DNA of 64,000 nucleotides from Candidatus Dadabacteria bacterium UBA1144 (GCA_002311855.1 DCAB01000012.1:379759-443758); one strand, 5' to 3'. Numbered from the stretch's first letter, positions 37,693 through 46,220 are shown. Numbers and translations are program-made. The notes: a model not told the origin generated them from the letters alone.

Positions 37693-38727
37693 CTATTCAG
37701 CCGAATTTAGGATGTCATAGCCAGTTATCGATTTACTTTTCTCTGCCATTGAGTCCAAATATTTTTTGTCAACTAATCCTGCAAGACATGCTTTGGATAC
37801 TCTCATTAGAGCTATTTTTGCAGTGGCCTCATCTATCATCTCGCCAGTTTTTGGATTAAACATGGATCCGCCACCCATTTCATGGTAAAAATCTAGTTGA
37901 TGGATTGCTTCCTTAATTTGTTGTTCATTAGGTGTGAAAGCGTTATTCGCAACGACTGCTTGTTGTGGATGAATAACCCATGTGCCATCCATTCCGATAG
38001 CGGCGGAACCCTCGCATTTTTTCTTTAATCCATCTTCAACTTCTTTAATTCTTTCAGGACTATCATTTTTTCTCCATAAAGCTAGATAGACATTGTCAAT
38101 TGCGTGAATCCCAGCTGCTTTTGCTGCGGTTATAACAGCTTTTTTCTCGTAATGAAAGACCTCATTCTGTCTATCTAGACAATATTTTGGATCAACACCT
38201 AATTCTGCAGTATAATCAGCAATTCCAAAAATAAGCCCTGCCATTCTAGGGGAGGCCATTGCCATTTCATATGCATATTCCAATGCTCTAGGTCTTTCGA
38301 TTAAAGCTTCGATTGCAAGTTTTGTTTTCCAACCATATTTAGATTCGAGTTCATCAAGGGTGTCAGATACCAACTTAACGTCTTCGGGCCCATTACACTT
38401 TGGGATGATTATCCCATGAAATTTGTCTACAGCTTCTTTTAAAACAGCATCCATGTCGCCCCTGAAAAATTCAGATTTTAAATTATTGGGTCTTACCGTA
38501 ATAACTTTTTTCCCGAAATCTAATTTATTTAAAGCTTCAATCATTGTGGCCCTACTTTTATCACCTTTAAATTCATATGGGCAAGCATCTTCTAGGTCAG
38601 CCATTACATGATCAACCGGTGTTTTTTCTGCATTGGCAGCATTTGTGTGGAGTTTCATGTTGTGCCCTGGATAAGTTAGTTCGGTTCTTGGCACCACAAT
38701 TCTTGTTCCTTCATCTAAAATAAACAA
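37693..38727 (-). CDS. mcl1: Malyl-CoA/beta-methylmalyl-CoA lyase-like protein (Mcl1)
   Basis: A member of the CitE/HpcH aldolase family, closest by eye to Mcl1, which cleaves beta-methylmalyl-CoA to glyoxylate and propionyl-CoA and handles malyl-CoA. Seen are RTELTYPGHNMKLH, the metal-binding VMADLEDACPYEFKG, RPNNLKSEFFRGD, AIEALIERPRALEYAY with a metal-ligand Glu, FGIADYTAELGVD with the second ligand Asp, and WVIHPQQ. The start is a TTG (38727) because GGAGG (38735-38739) lies seven bases before it. A nearby ATG is out of frame. It is 344 residues, mid-operon. Confidence 0.85.
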   Translation of the reverse strand: MFILDEGTRIVVPRTELTYPGHNMKLHTNAANAEKTPVDHVMADLEDACPYEFKGDKSRATMIEALNKLDFGKKVITVRPNNLKSEFFRGDMDAVLKEAVDKFHGIIIPKCNGPEDVKLVSDTLDELESKYGWKTKLAIEALIERPRALEYAYEMAMASPRMAGLIFGIADYTAELGVDPKYCLDRQNEVFHYEKKAVITAAKAAGIHAIDNVYLALWRKNDSPERIKEVEDGLKKKCEGSAAIGMDGTWVIHPQQAVVANNAFTPNEQQIKEAIHQLDFYHEMGGGSMFNPKTGEMIDEATAKIALMRVSKACLAGLVDKKYLDSMAEKSKSITGYDILNSAE

Positions 38728-38755
38728 TTCATTTCCTCCTAAAATAACAAAAATT

Positions 38756-39919
38756 CTATTTATTTAGAATTGATTTTGCTATGATTTCATGTTGGATTTC
38801 ACTTGTTCCTTCGAAGATGCTTATTACTCTTCCATCTCTCCAATATCTTTCCACAGGAAATTCCTTGGAGTATCCATATCCTCCGAGTATCTGCATAGCT
38901 TCTCTAGTGATGAACTCTACCGCTTTGGCTGCTTTAACTTTGGCCATTCCTGCTTCTAAATCGCACCTTTTTCCAGAATCTTTCATGGAGGCAGCGTAGT
39001 AAACTAGCTGCCTGGAAGCCTCAAGTTCTACGGCCATCTCAGACAGTTTCATTCTGATAGCTTGATGTTCACAAATAGGCTTCCCGAATTGTTCACGTTC
39101 TTTTGAATATTGTAAAGAAAAGTCAAAAGCAGCTTGAGCAACCCCCACAGCTCGTGCTGCAGTCTGAAGTCTAGCGACTTCATAACTTGCCATTAATTGA
39201 TAGAAGCCCTTATTCTCTGCTCCACTTAGTAAATTTTCTTCTGGTACAAAGGTATCTTCAAATGCTAGATTGTATGATTTCATTCCATGATAGCCAACCG
39301 TGGGTATCGGCTCACCTTTAATATTAGGATGATCTATTTTTTCTCCGGACTCTTTATCAACAAAAAAAATACTTAAGCCCTTATGTCTTTTGCTGGCATC
39401 GGGATCAGTTCGCGCAAGAACGATTAAGCAATTGGCACGATTAGCAAAAGTACACCATGCTTTTGCTCCATTTAATAGGTATCCACCATCAGTTTTAGTT
39501 GCTTTAAGTCTCATGCTAGCTGAGTCAGAGCCTGAATCTGGTTCTGTGAAAGCGGCAGCGGGTAATATCTGACCGATAGCGAGACCGGGTAAATATTTTT
39601 TCTTTTGCTCTTCAGTTCCGTGAGCCTCAAGCAACGTGCCCATAATTATTCCCCTTGTCATTACACTCCCAACACTGAGCCATCCCTTGCTGAGCTCTTC
39701 GGCAACTATTGCCATAGTTATATTGTCGAGACCCAATCCACCATATTCTTCCTGGAACAACACGCCAAAATATCCTTGCTCGGCCATTTTTTGGATGATT
39801 TCCATTGGAATCTCAGCTTGTTTGGCATCCAATTCTGATGCGATGGGTACTATTTCTTCCTCAGTAAATCTCCGAACCGCTCTTCTAAATTCTTCATGTT
39901 CTTCGGTAACTAAAGGCAT
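38756..39919 (-). CDS. Acyl-CoA dehydrogenase, candidate methylsuccinyl-CoA dehydrogenase
   Basis: An FAD-dependent acyl-CoA dehydrogenase. FAD and substrate motifs include AAAFTEPDSGSDSASMRL, ARAVGVAQAAFDFSLQYSKE, REQFGKPI, and the C-terminal MQILGGYGYSKEFPVERYWRD with the segment SIFEGTSEIQHEIIA. The catalytic base is probably the Glu in IFEGTSEIQ. It heads the operon with mcl1 and ecm, so methylsuccinyl-CoA oxidation is inferred; characterised methylsuccinyl-CoA dehydrogenases are, as I recall, much longer (about 550 residues), so this is not certain. The start is the second ATG (39919): GGAGG at 39926-39930 is six bases from it and overlaps the first ATG. Product 387 residues. Confidence 0.8.
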   Translation of the reverse strand: MPLVTEEHEEFRRAVRRFTEEEIVPIASELDAKQAEIPMEIIQKMAEQGYFGVLFQEEYGGLGLDNITMAIVAEELSKGWLSVGSVMTRGIIMGTLLEAHGTEEQKKKYLPGLAIGQILPAAAFTEPDSGSDSASMRLKATKTDGGYLLNGAKAWCTFANRANCLIVLARTDPDASKRHKGLSIFFVDKESGEKIDHPNIKGEPIPTVGYHGMKSYNLAFEDTFVPEENLLSGAENKGFYQLMASYEVARLQTAARAVGVAQAAFDFSLQYSKEREQFGKPICEHQAIRMKLSEMAVELEASRQLVYYAASMKDSGKRCDLEAGMAKVKAAKAVEFITREAMQILGGYGYSKEFPVERYWRDGRVISIFEGTSEIQHEIIAKSILNK

Positions 39920-39974
39920 GGACATCCTCCATCTACGGTATTATTAAGTATTGAAGTGCAACTTACCGTCATTT

Positions 39975-39980
39975 ATTATA
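39975..39980 (-). promoter_or_regulatory. -10 box of the acyl-CoA dehydrogenase/mcl1/ecm operon
   Basis: A perfect TATAAT on the minus strand would start transcription near 39968, giving a leader of about 50 bases that carries TAGATGGAGG before the first gene. The -35 region is weak, so a regulator may be needed. Confidence 0.4.
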
Positions 39981-40077
39981 CAACGCAATTACTGAATTAA
40001 AAGAGAAAAGGCTTCCAAATAAATTAAAAAAAATATATATTTAATATAAAATCATATTTAAAATATTGGAGATCAAA

Positions 40078-40545
40078 ATGGATTTTACTCATATCGATAT
40101 TAAGCTTGAACAAGGTAATGTAAAAATTAAACTTAAACCAGATCTTGCTCCTAACCATTCTCAAAGAATTGTGGAACTTGCTAATGAAGGTTTTTATAAT
40201 GGGGTGGTCTTCCATAGAGTTATTCCTGATTTTATGGCGCAAACCGGTGACCCCACGGGTACAGGAACTGGATCTTCGGAGAAACCAAACTTAAAGCAGG
40301 AATTCAGTTCTGAAAAACATGTTCGAGGAACAGTTTCAATGGCAAGATCTAGCGATCCAGATAGTGGAAATTCTCAATTCTTTATTTGCTACAAAGATTG
40401 TACGTCGCTAGATGGTAATTATACTGTTTGGGGTGAAGTTGTAGAAGGGATGGAACTTGTAGACAACTTAAAAAAGGGTAGAGATTCAAGTGGCATGGTT
40501 GAAAATCCTGATAAAATGATTGAAGTTACAGCTATTAATGAATAA
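40078..40545 (+). CDS. Peptidyl-prolyl cis-trans isomerase, cyclophilin type
   Basis: A cytoplasmic cyclophilin (PpiB-like) with no signal peptide, which speeds proline isomerisation. Active-site segments are GVVFHRVIPDFMAQTGDPTG, containing the catalytic Arg and the FMxQ element, then RGTVSMARSSDPDSGNSQFF and VWGEVVEGMELVDNL. The ATG at 40078, five bases after GGAGA, is the natural start; a TTG 12 bases upstream is less likely. Length is 155 residues. The next gene overlaps its end. Confidence 0.95.
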   Translation: MDFTHIDIKLEQGNVKIKLKPDLAPNHSQRIVELANEGFYNGVVFHRVIPDFMAQTGDPTGTGTGSSEKPNLKQEFSSEKHVRGTVSMARSSDPDSGNSQFFICYKDCTSLDGNYTVWGEVVEGMELVDNLKKGRDSSGMVENPDKMIEVTAINE

Positions 40546-41122
40546 ATGGATAAATAAAATGAATATCGACGAAATTCCTTTCTTACGAGACAACAAATGG
40601 ACCATCACTCCAATATTATATTTTTTACTTTTGGTATCAGTCTCTGCTTTGTTTCTATCTATAAATTCATCTGACGAATATATTGATTCTAGACAAAATG
40701 AAATAGATGGAATTGCTTTAAACGCACAATTTAGGGGTGACACTAATGCTTTAGGTGGATATTCACCACAATCACATGAATATGCGATAATTTCTAAGAT
40801 TCTCAGTTCTAATAATTTTAGATTGAAATCAAAAAAATCATCTTTTCAAAATCTTTCGGTCGTCTCATCTGTTTATGCGCTTGACCACGGTAATAAAGTT
40901 ATAGGTATTGGTTATGTTGCGTCAAATGATGGTGACTGTAGGAAATTAAGAGCTATCTCGATTAGTCAACTCGGAGAACATTATATGACACGCAATGATG
41001 ATTCATTAAGTGAAAAAATCTCATGGAAATCGGAAGAAAATAAATTTACTTTTTTTAATCGATTCTTTTCCCATGGAATAGAATTAGATAGTATTTGCAT
41101 ATATCTAATTTCAAATAGATGA
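40538..41122 (+). CDS. Single-pass membrane protein of unknown function
   Basis: About 194 residues from the ATG at 40538, which overlaps the cyclophilin stop by eight bases; an ATG at 40559 would also work. One hydrophobic helix (ITPILYFLLLVSVSALFLSI) follows a short cytoplasmic N-terminus, and the rest is hydrophilic and probably periplasmic, with segments such as NFRLKSKKSSFQNLSVVSSV and HGNKVIGIGYVASNDGDCRKL. I recognise no family. It is 14 bases ahead of the ATT-start gene and likely co-expressed with it. Confidence 0.6.
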   Translation: MNKWINKMNIDEIPFLRDNKWTITPILYFLLLVSVSALFLSINSSDEYIDSRQNEIDGIALNAQFRGDTNALGGYSPQSHEYAIISKILSSNNFRLKSKKSSFQNLSVVSSVYALDHGNKVIGIGYVASNDGDCRKLRAISISQLGEHYMTRNDDSLSEKISWKSEENKFTFFNRFFSHGIELDSICIYLISNR

Positions 41123-41136
41123 GATAGAGGAACAAA

Positions 41137-41883
41137 ATTTTACAATATAGAGATTTTGAATCAATTCAAAATATATATAAAAATCAAGAAGATGTAATTT
41201 TATTTCCAAAAGCTCTTGATATTACTAACTGCTTTTCACGATATCTATTAATCAATAAATATTTATCCACAAAAAAACCTAAATATTTATTTTGGTCCTT
41301 AGAATTTGATAGCAATTCAATTATGGACCCATTTGTCGTAGAAACGATTAATTGGTGGAAGATTAATATGATTGATTCAAAAAATATTGAAGAAAAAAAT
41401 ATGGCCTCCATATTGTTAAAAAACATTGGTATAGCTTTGTCAAACTCTAGAGATACAAGTACCGATTTTCACTATGACTCGGGTTTTGTTCATAGTTATA
41501 AAGACAAATTAAGTCCAGTGATAACATTTGAAGTACATCCTCCAAGAAGATGCTTTAGATTGATAGAAAATTTTGAGAAAATAATATCTACAATTAAAAA
41601 ATTAAAATTGACAAACAAGGATATTGAACTCGCTCTGACAAAAAAATACCATGTAGAAAATATTAATTTGAACTTCTCCAATACAACACTGATAGCTGCA
41701 CAGATTATATCCCAGATTCACAACAAGATTCCAAAAAATCATAGAGAGACATCTGATTTATTACTAACTCCTTTCTTGGCAGAAAAAATATATTCTGATG
41801 CAAATACTTTTGGATTTAATCTCAACTATATTGTTGATACTTATAGAAGTGTTGATTATTGGGATTCCGACAAAAAGAGATAA
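41137..41883 (+). CDS. Unrecognised protein with apparent ATT start codon
   Basis: The first ATG in this frame (41323) would give 186 residues, but the frame stays open for another 62 codons upstream with protein-like composition (LQYRDFESIQNIYKNQEDV, KYLFWSLEFDSNSIMD) and no ATG, GTG or TTG. It opens just after a TAG, and ATT at 41137 lies five bases after AGAGGA (41126-41131). I therefore take ATT as the start, giving 248 residues. The central region VITFEVHPPRRCFRLIENF and a helical C-terminus are the most distinctive parts. No family recognised and no signal peptide. A pseudogene lacking its start is the alternative. The 3' end overlaps the next gene by 28 bases, tail to tail. Confidence 0.55.
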   Translation: MLQYRDFESIQNIYKNQEDVILFPKALDITNCFSRYLLINKYLSTKKPKYLFWSLEFDSNSIMDPFVVETINWWKINMIDSKNIEEKNMASILLKNIGIALSNSRDTSTDFHYDSGFVHSYKDKLSPVITFEVHPPRRCFRLIENFEKIISTIKKLKLTNKDIELALTKKYHVENINLNFSNTTLIAAQIISQIHNKIPKNHRETSDLLLTPFLAEKIYSDANTFGFNLNYIVDTYRSVDYWDSDKKR

Positions 41884-42503
41884 AAATATTCTTTAAATTC
41901 ATGCATTCCCAAATATATAGAAATATTAATTATAAAAAGTACTAGTTTAGGAATAGTTTTCAATGAATCGAAATAAGACATGATGAAAAGATATTGACAG
42001 CCCCATAACCAAATAGTTAAAATGATAAAGGCACCAATTTGTACTTGACTATGATATGCAATATTGAGATCGGTTAATGTTGAAATTGTAATTAAGAGTA
42101 TGGATCCAAAGATAACAGGAGACAAAGTATAGCTAAATGGTTTAAATATACTTTTAAATGCACATTGTCTTACTGAACCACCACACAATCTCGATATAAT
42201 GGCAAGAATGAAGCACGATATTATGATTTCACAGAAATAAAAAACAAAGCTAAAATTATCTAAAGCATATTTCGAATCAAAACAATAGTAACTTATATCA
42301 TCTAAAGCGGTTGCTACGATAACTATCAATAATGCTCTACCACCGGGAATGTAGTATCTGTTCAAAGAAGCAGATAAATAAAGTTTTGTAGAAAAAAAAA
42401 GAGTAGAAAGAAGATTTATTAACATAATGAATTTAGAATATATTAGGCCTCCTATATAATAACATTGTAGCAGAACTGCTTGAGTAAAATAAACAGTATC
42501 CAT
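41856..42503 (-). CDS. Multi-pass membrane protein of unknown function
   Basis: A 215-residue protein with about five membrane helices, including ALLIVIVATALDDISYYCF, FSFVFYFCEIIISCFILAII, IFGSILLITISTLTDL and IGAFIILTIWLWGCQYLFIM. The overall look resembles YIP1-type integral membrane domains, but I see no decisive motif. Its end overlaps the convergent ATT-start gene by 28 bases. It lies downstream of cysH on the same strand after a 131-base gap in which I see no gene or terminator, so it may or may not belong to the sulfur operon. Confidence 0.6.
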   Translation of the reverse strand: MDTVYFTQAVLLQCYYIGGLIYSKFIMLINLLSTLFFSTKLYLSASLNRYYIPGGRALLIVIVATALDDISYYCFDSKYALDNFSFVFYFCEIIISCFILAIISRLCGGSVRQCAFKSIFKPFSYTLSPVIFGSILLITISTLTDLNIAYHSQVQIGAFIILTIWLWGCQYLFIMSYFDSLKTIPKLVLFIINISIYLGMHEFKEYFYLFLSESQ

Positions 42504-42634
42504 GAAGATTTATTTGACTTTTTGATTAAATAAGATTATTGTAACGTTTTAGGTTGAGTTAGGGACAGTGTTGATTGTCTCACGAAGAAAGCTAAGAGAT
42601 TAGCACTAAAACTCAATCTTTTTTTTTGTCTTTT

Positions 42635-43351
42635 TTAATCTTTTGAATGTAACCCACATTCGGTATTACTTTCGTTCTCCCACCACCATCTACCTGCTCT
42701 AGGGCTTTCACCAGTCTTGATACCCCTTGTACATGGAGCACAGCCAATCGATGGGTAATTTAAATCATGTAATTTGTTATAAGGAACGTTATTTTTTTTG
42801 ATATAATCAAATACTTGTTCGAAGCTCCAGTCTATTAATGGATTATATTTTAAGATTGTCTTTTTTCTGATATCTATTTCGATTTTTTTAAAATTAGACC
42901 TGTTCTCATTCTGATTTTTTCTGAGTCCAGTTATCCATGCATCAAGATTGGATAGCTTTTTTTCAAGGGGTATAACTTTTCTTACATTACAGCAAAGTTG
43001 TCTATTCTCAACTGATTTGTAAAAGAGATTCATTCCTTTCTCTTGAACCATGGTTTCTACATCAACATTATTTGGAAAGAGAATTTCAATTTTGATATTG
43101 TATTTATTTCTTATCTCGTCAATTAGATTGTAGGTTTCTTGATTCAACCTTCCGGTGTCTATGGTAAAAATTGGTATTGATAGACCAAGATTCTGAATCA
43201 TATGAATTATAACAACATCTTCGGCTCCAAAACTAGAAGCAAGTTCTACTTTATCGCCATGCAATTGAAAGATAAAATCTAAAAGCTCTTCAGGGTTCTT
43301 ATTAGAATTTTTATCTACTATTTTATTGTATTCTTGTTCAAAATCTACCAT
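42635..43351 (-). CDS. cysH: Assimilatory APS reductase (iron-sulfur type)
   Basis: CysH reduces adenylyl-sulfate to sulfite with thioredoxin or glutaredoxin. The nucleotide site is LASSFGAEDVVIIHM with FTIDTGRLNQETY. The cysteine pairs CCNVRKVIPLEKKL and IGCAPCTRG are the ligands of the 4Fe-4S cluster that mark enzymes acting on APS rather than PAPS. The catalytic Cys is in the C-terminal ECGLH. Length is 238 residues. The absence of APS kinase among the neighbouring cys genes agrees with APS as substrate. The gene is three bases downstream of the PiT-family transporter gene. Confidence 0.93.
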   Translation of the reverse strand: MVDFEQEYNKIVDKNSNKNPEELLDFIFQLHGDKVELASSFGAEDVVIIHMIQNLGLSIPIFTIDTGRLNQETYNLIDEIRNKYNIKIEILFPNNVDVETMVQEKGMNLFYKSVENRQLCCNVRKVIPLEKKLSNLDAWITGLRKNQNENRSNFKKIEIDIRKKTILKYNPLIDWSFEQVFDYIKKNNVPYNKLHDLNYPSIGCAPCTRGIKTGESPRAGRWWWENESNTECGLHSKD

Positions 43352-43354
43352 TGT

Positions 43355-44326
43355 TCATGCCTTTAAAAAATACTCTGCAATTATATAAGATATTACAACA
43401 CAACTTAAAGGAGCGAAAATCCAAAATTTTAAAATACTAGAAACACTAGTTTTTTTTAATGTTCTTGAGAAACCTGTACTTGCACAGGAAAATCCTATAA
43501 TTCCTGCTGTCACTATTTCTGCTACAGATATGGGGATGCCGTACAATGAAGCAACCGCAAGAAATAAGCCACCCGTCAGATGAACAGAAATAGCCCTAAT
43601 AAGGCAAATATCGGTTATTCTTTTAGCAACAGTTTCAAGTATCCTTCCTCCCAAAAATAATGCACCCAGAGCCATAAAGAGGCCGGCGATTAATGCCCCA
43701 TCTGAGGCTGAGACTAGACCTCTAGCAACAATTGGTGCGGCTGCGTTTGCTGAATTGTTAGCCCCAGCAAAGAAAGCAAGAAAACAACCTGAAGATATAA
43801 GTAGATATTGAAGAATACGATTAATTTTTTGTTCTTCTGAATGAGAAGCTAAAAAGTTTATAATTTTAATGTACCAATATTTGCCAATCAAATAGTTGAC
43901 AAGCCATAGACCAAGTGGAGTTGCTACCCACCATATAGTGATTTCTATTACTTTGCTTGAATTCAAACTATTCAAAGCTAATCCGATTCCAATTATTGTG
44001 CAAACCACAATATGGGTGGTAGCAATCGGTATTCTTAAGATATTGGCAATTGCGATTGATAAGATTGGAAGAAGAAGAATTAAAAAAGTAAATTTTATAT
44101 CTACTATCCCTAGATTTGTGTTTACTATTTCTTTACCCACCGTTTGAATAACCTTTTCTCCAGCAAAAGCGGCTCCTAAAAAAACAAAAATAAAAATCAA
44201 TGAAACTGACTTAATCTTGGATAAAGTATTCGATCCATATGCAGTTGCCATGGAAGCACCAGCATTATTTGCCCCAACATTAAACGATAATATTAGAGCT
44301 AAAACAGATATAAATAGAATTTCCAT
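43355..44326 (-). CDS. PiT-family permease, candidate sulfate transporter CysP
   Basis: A membrane protein with about ten helices and the two signature repeats of the PiT family: FNVGANNAGASMATAYGS at the N-terminus and FFAGANNSANAAAPIVARG in the second half. PiT proteins usually carry phosphate, but Bacillus CysP is a PiT-family sulfate permease encoded with cysH. Here the gene is three bases ahead of cysH and divergent from cysIDN, so sulfate is the likelier substrate. Length is 323 residues. Phosphate transport remains the alternative. Confidence 0.82.
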   Translation of the reverse strand: MEILFISVLALILSFNVGANNAGASMATAYGSNTLSKIKSVSLIFIFVFLGAAFAGEKVIQTVGKEIVNTNLGIVDIKFTFLILLLPILSIAIANILRIPIATTHIVVCTIIGIGLALNSLNSSKVIEITIWWVATPLGLWLVNYLIGKYWYIKIINFLASHSEEQKINRILQYLLISSGCFLAFFAGANNSANAAAPIVARGLVSASDGALIAGLFMALGALFLGGRILETVAKRITDICLIRAISVHLTGGLFLAVASLYGIPISVAEIVTAGIIGFSCASTGFSRTLKKTSVSSILKFWIFAPLSCVVISYIIAEYFLKA

Positions 44327-44385
44327 AGGATTTTGATAATATATATTTCTTTTTAATTACAAAATATACATTTTTTACTTAGTTT

Positions 44386-44401
44386 AATAAACATGTTTAT
44401 T
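44386..44401. promoter_or_regulatory. 16-base perfect palindrome between the sulfur operons
   Basis: AATAAACATGTTTATT reads identically on both strands. It lies in the 205-base region between the divergent permease-cysH and cysI-cysD-cysN operons, about 60 bases from the permease ATG and 130 from that of cysI. It is a good candidate operator for a dimeric regulator acting on one or both operons. The rest of the gap is AT-rich; TATAAC near 44451 could be a -10 box. Confidence 0.5.
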
Positions 44402-44531
44402 CAAGAATGATTGTCGAGGATGCTTGAAAATAGGGGAAATTTCGTGTTTTCTTATAACTGCGATGATTAATTCAGTACGAATTTGTGATATTAATTAGAC
44501 AATTGAATTTTCAATATGAGTGATTTACAAC

Positions 44532-46220
44532 ATGTCAGAAGTTAAAAAAGTTAAAAATGAGTACATAAAAGAATCAAGCGATGGATTGAGAGGAACTATT
44601 CACCAAGAAATTCAGGATAAGTCTTCTACGAAATTTACTGCTGATAACGTACAACTTTTGAAATTTCACGGTATTTATCAACAAGATGATAGGGATAAAA
44701 GACAAGAGTTAAAAAAAGAAGGTCTGGATAGAGAATATATTTTTATGATTAGAACTAAGAATCCAGGGGGTGGAAACATAACACCAGATCAGTGGAATGC
44801 GTTGAACCAAATTAGTAATCAATGGAGTGATGGATCGCTCAGAATTACTACTAGAGAATGCTTTCAGCTCCATGGTATTGGAAAAACAAACTTATGGAAT
44901 ACACTTAATTCCTTAAATAAGAACCTCATTTCTAGTTACGGTGCCTGTGGTGATATAGTTAGAAATACCGTTGCATCACCAATTTCGGATGTAAGAGAAG
45001 ATTACAGTTATAATGCGCAGGCATTAGCAAGAGAAATAGATAAAGCAACTTTGGCTCAATCAAGAGGGTACTACGAAATATGGGTCGATGGTCAAAAAGT
45101 TACCACCAAGATTAATAGAGACAAGATAGAGAAAGATGATTTGTATAAAGAAGATTATTTGCCAAGAAAATTCAAAATCGGAGTGGGTCATCAACTTGAT
45201 AATTCAATTGATATTTATACACATGATATAGGTATTATGCCAATAATTGATGGAGAACTAATAGGTTTGAATATTTTGGTTGGGGGTGGTCTAGGAAGTC
45301 ATCATAGACAAAGCCAAACATTTCCAAGACTGGCAGATGAATTAGGGATGTGTGAAGAAAAAGACATAATCAAAGTTGTAAGGAAGATAGTTGAAATACA
45401 ACGTGATCATGGTTGTAGAACAAATAGAAAAAGAGCGAGAATGAAATATCTACTGGACGAGTGGGGCGTAGAAAAATTTAGAGATGAACTTGAGTCACGA
45501 TTAGGTTTTAGTCTAAAAGATTATTATAAGATTGTTCCTTCAACGATAGATGATTACTACGGATGGAATAAACAAAAACAAGATGGGAAATTTTATTGCG
45601 GAATTTTCGTTGAAAATGGGAGAATTAAAGATAAAAATTCAGTCATGCTTAAGTCTGGCTTGACCGAAATAATTTCTAAGTTTAAAGTTGAATCTCGACT
45701 AACAGCCACGCAGGATTTTATCATGGTTAATATAGATGAATCTGATGTCCCTAAGATTTCTGACATGTTAAAACAGTTTAATATAGATACCAATGAAAAG
45801 TATTCTACTCTAAGAAAAGCATCGATGGCATGCCCCGCATTTCCAACTTGTGGTTTAGCAATTGCTGAAGCAGAAAGATTTTTACCCTTCTTAATTGACG
45901 ATTTAGAGGGAAGAGGCTATGGAAATGAGAAAATCAAAATAAGAATGAGCGGTTGTCCTAATTCATGTTCTAGACCACCTGTATCTGAGATAGGGATTAT
46001 CGGTGCATCTGTCAGAAAATATAATATCTACCTAGGTGGAGATTTTTATGGAAGAAGACTCAACAGACTTTTTCTTGAATTGGTTGACGATACGGAATTA
46101 GCTAATAAGATTTCAAGATTAATTGATTACTGGAAAGCTAATAAAAAAAACGAGAATGAAGACTTTGGTGATTTTTGCAACAATTATGATTTTGCAAAAT
46201 TAAAACAGATAGCACAATAA
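44532..46220 (+). CDS. cysI: Sulfite reductase hemoprotein (CysI-type)
   Basis: CysI reduces sulfite to sulfide by six electrons at a coupled siroheme and 4Fe-4S site. The cluster/siroheme cysteines are in SMACPAFPTCGLA and MSGCPNSCSRPP (C-x5-C and C-x3-C). Other conserved parts are LKFHGIYQQDDRD, SLRITTRECFQLHG and GGGLGSHHRQ. The start is taken as the ATG at 44532 (MSEVKKVKNEYIKE), which aligns with CysI; a GTG at 44520 is less likely. Length is 562 residues. No CysJ flavoprotein is adjacent, so the electron donor may be a ferredoxin or be encoded elsewhere. Confidence 0.94.
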   Translation: MSEVKKVKNEYIKESSDGLRGTIHQEIQDKSSTKFTADNVQLLKFHGIYQQDDRDKRQELKKEGLDREYIFMIRTKNPGGGNITPDQWNALNQISNQWSDGSLRITTRECFQLHGIGKTNLWNTLNSLNKNLISSYGACGDIVRNTVASPISDVREDYSYNAQALAREIDKATLAQSRGYYEIWVDGQKVTTKINRDKIEKDDLYKEDYLPRKFKIGVGHQLDNSIDIYTHDIGIMPIIDGELIGLNILVGGGLGSHHRQSQTFPRLADELGMCEEKDIIKVVRKIVEIQRDHGCRTNRKRARMKYLLDEWGVEKFRDELESRLGFSLKDYYKIVPSTIDDYYGWNKQKQDGKFYCGIFVENGRIKDKNSVMLKSGLTEIISKFKVESRLTATQDFIMVNIDESDVPKISDMLKQFNIDTNEKYSTLRKASMACPAFPTCGLAIAEAERFLPFLIDDLEGRGYGNEKIKIRMSGCPNSCSRPPVSEIGIIGASVRKYNIYLGGDFYGRRLNRLFLELVDDTELANKISRLIDYWKANKKNENEDFGDFCNNYDFAKLKQIAQ

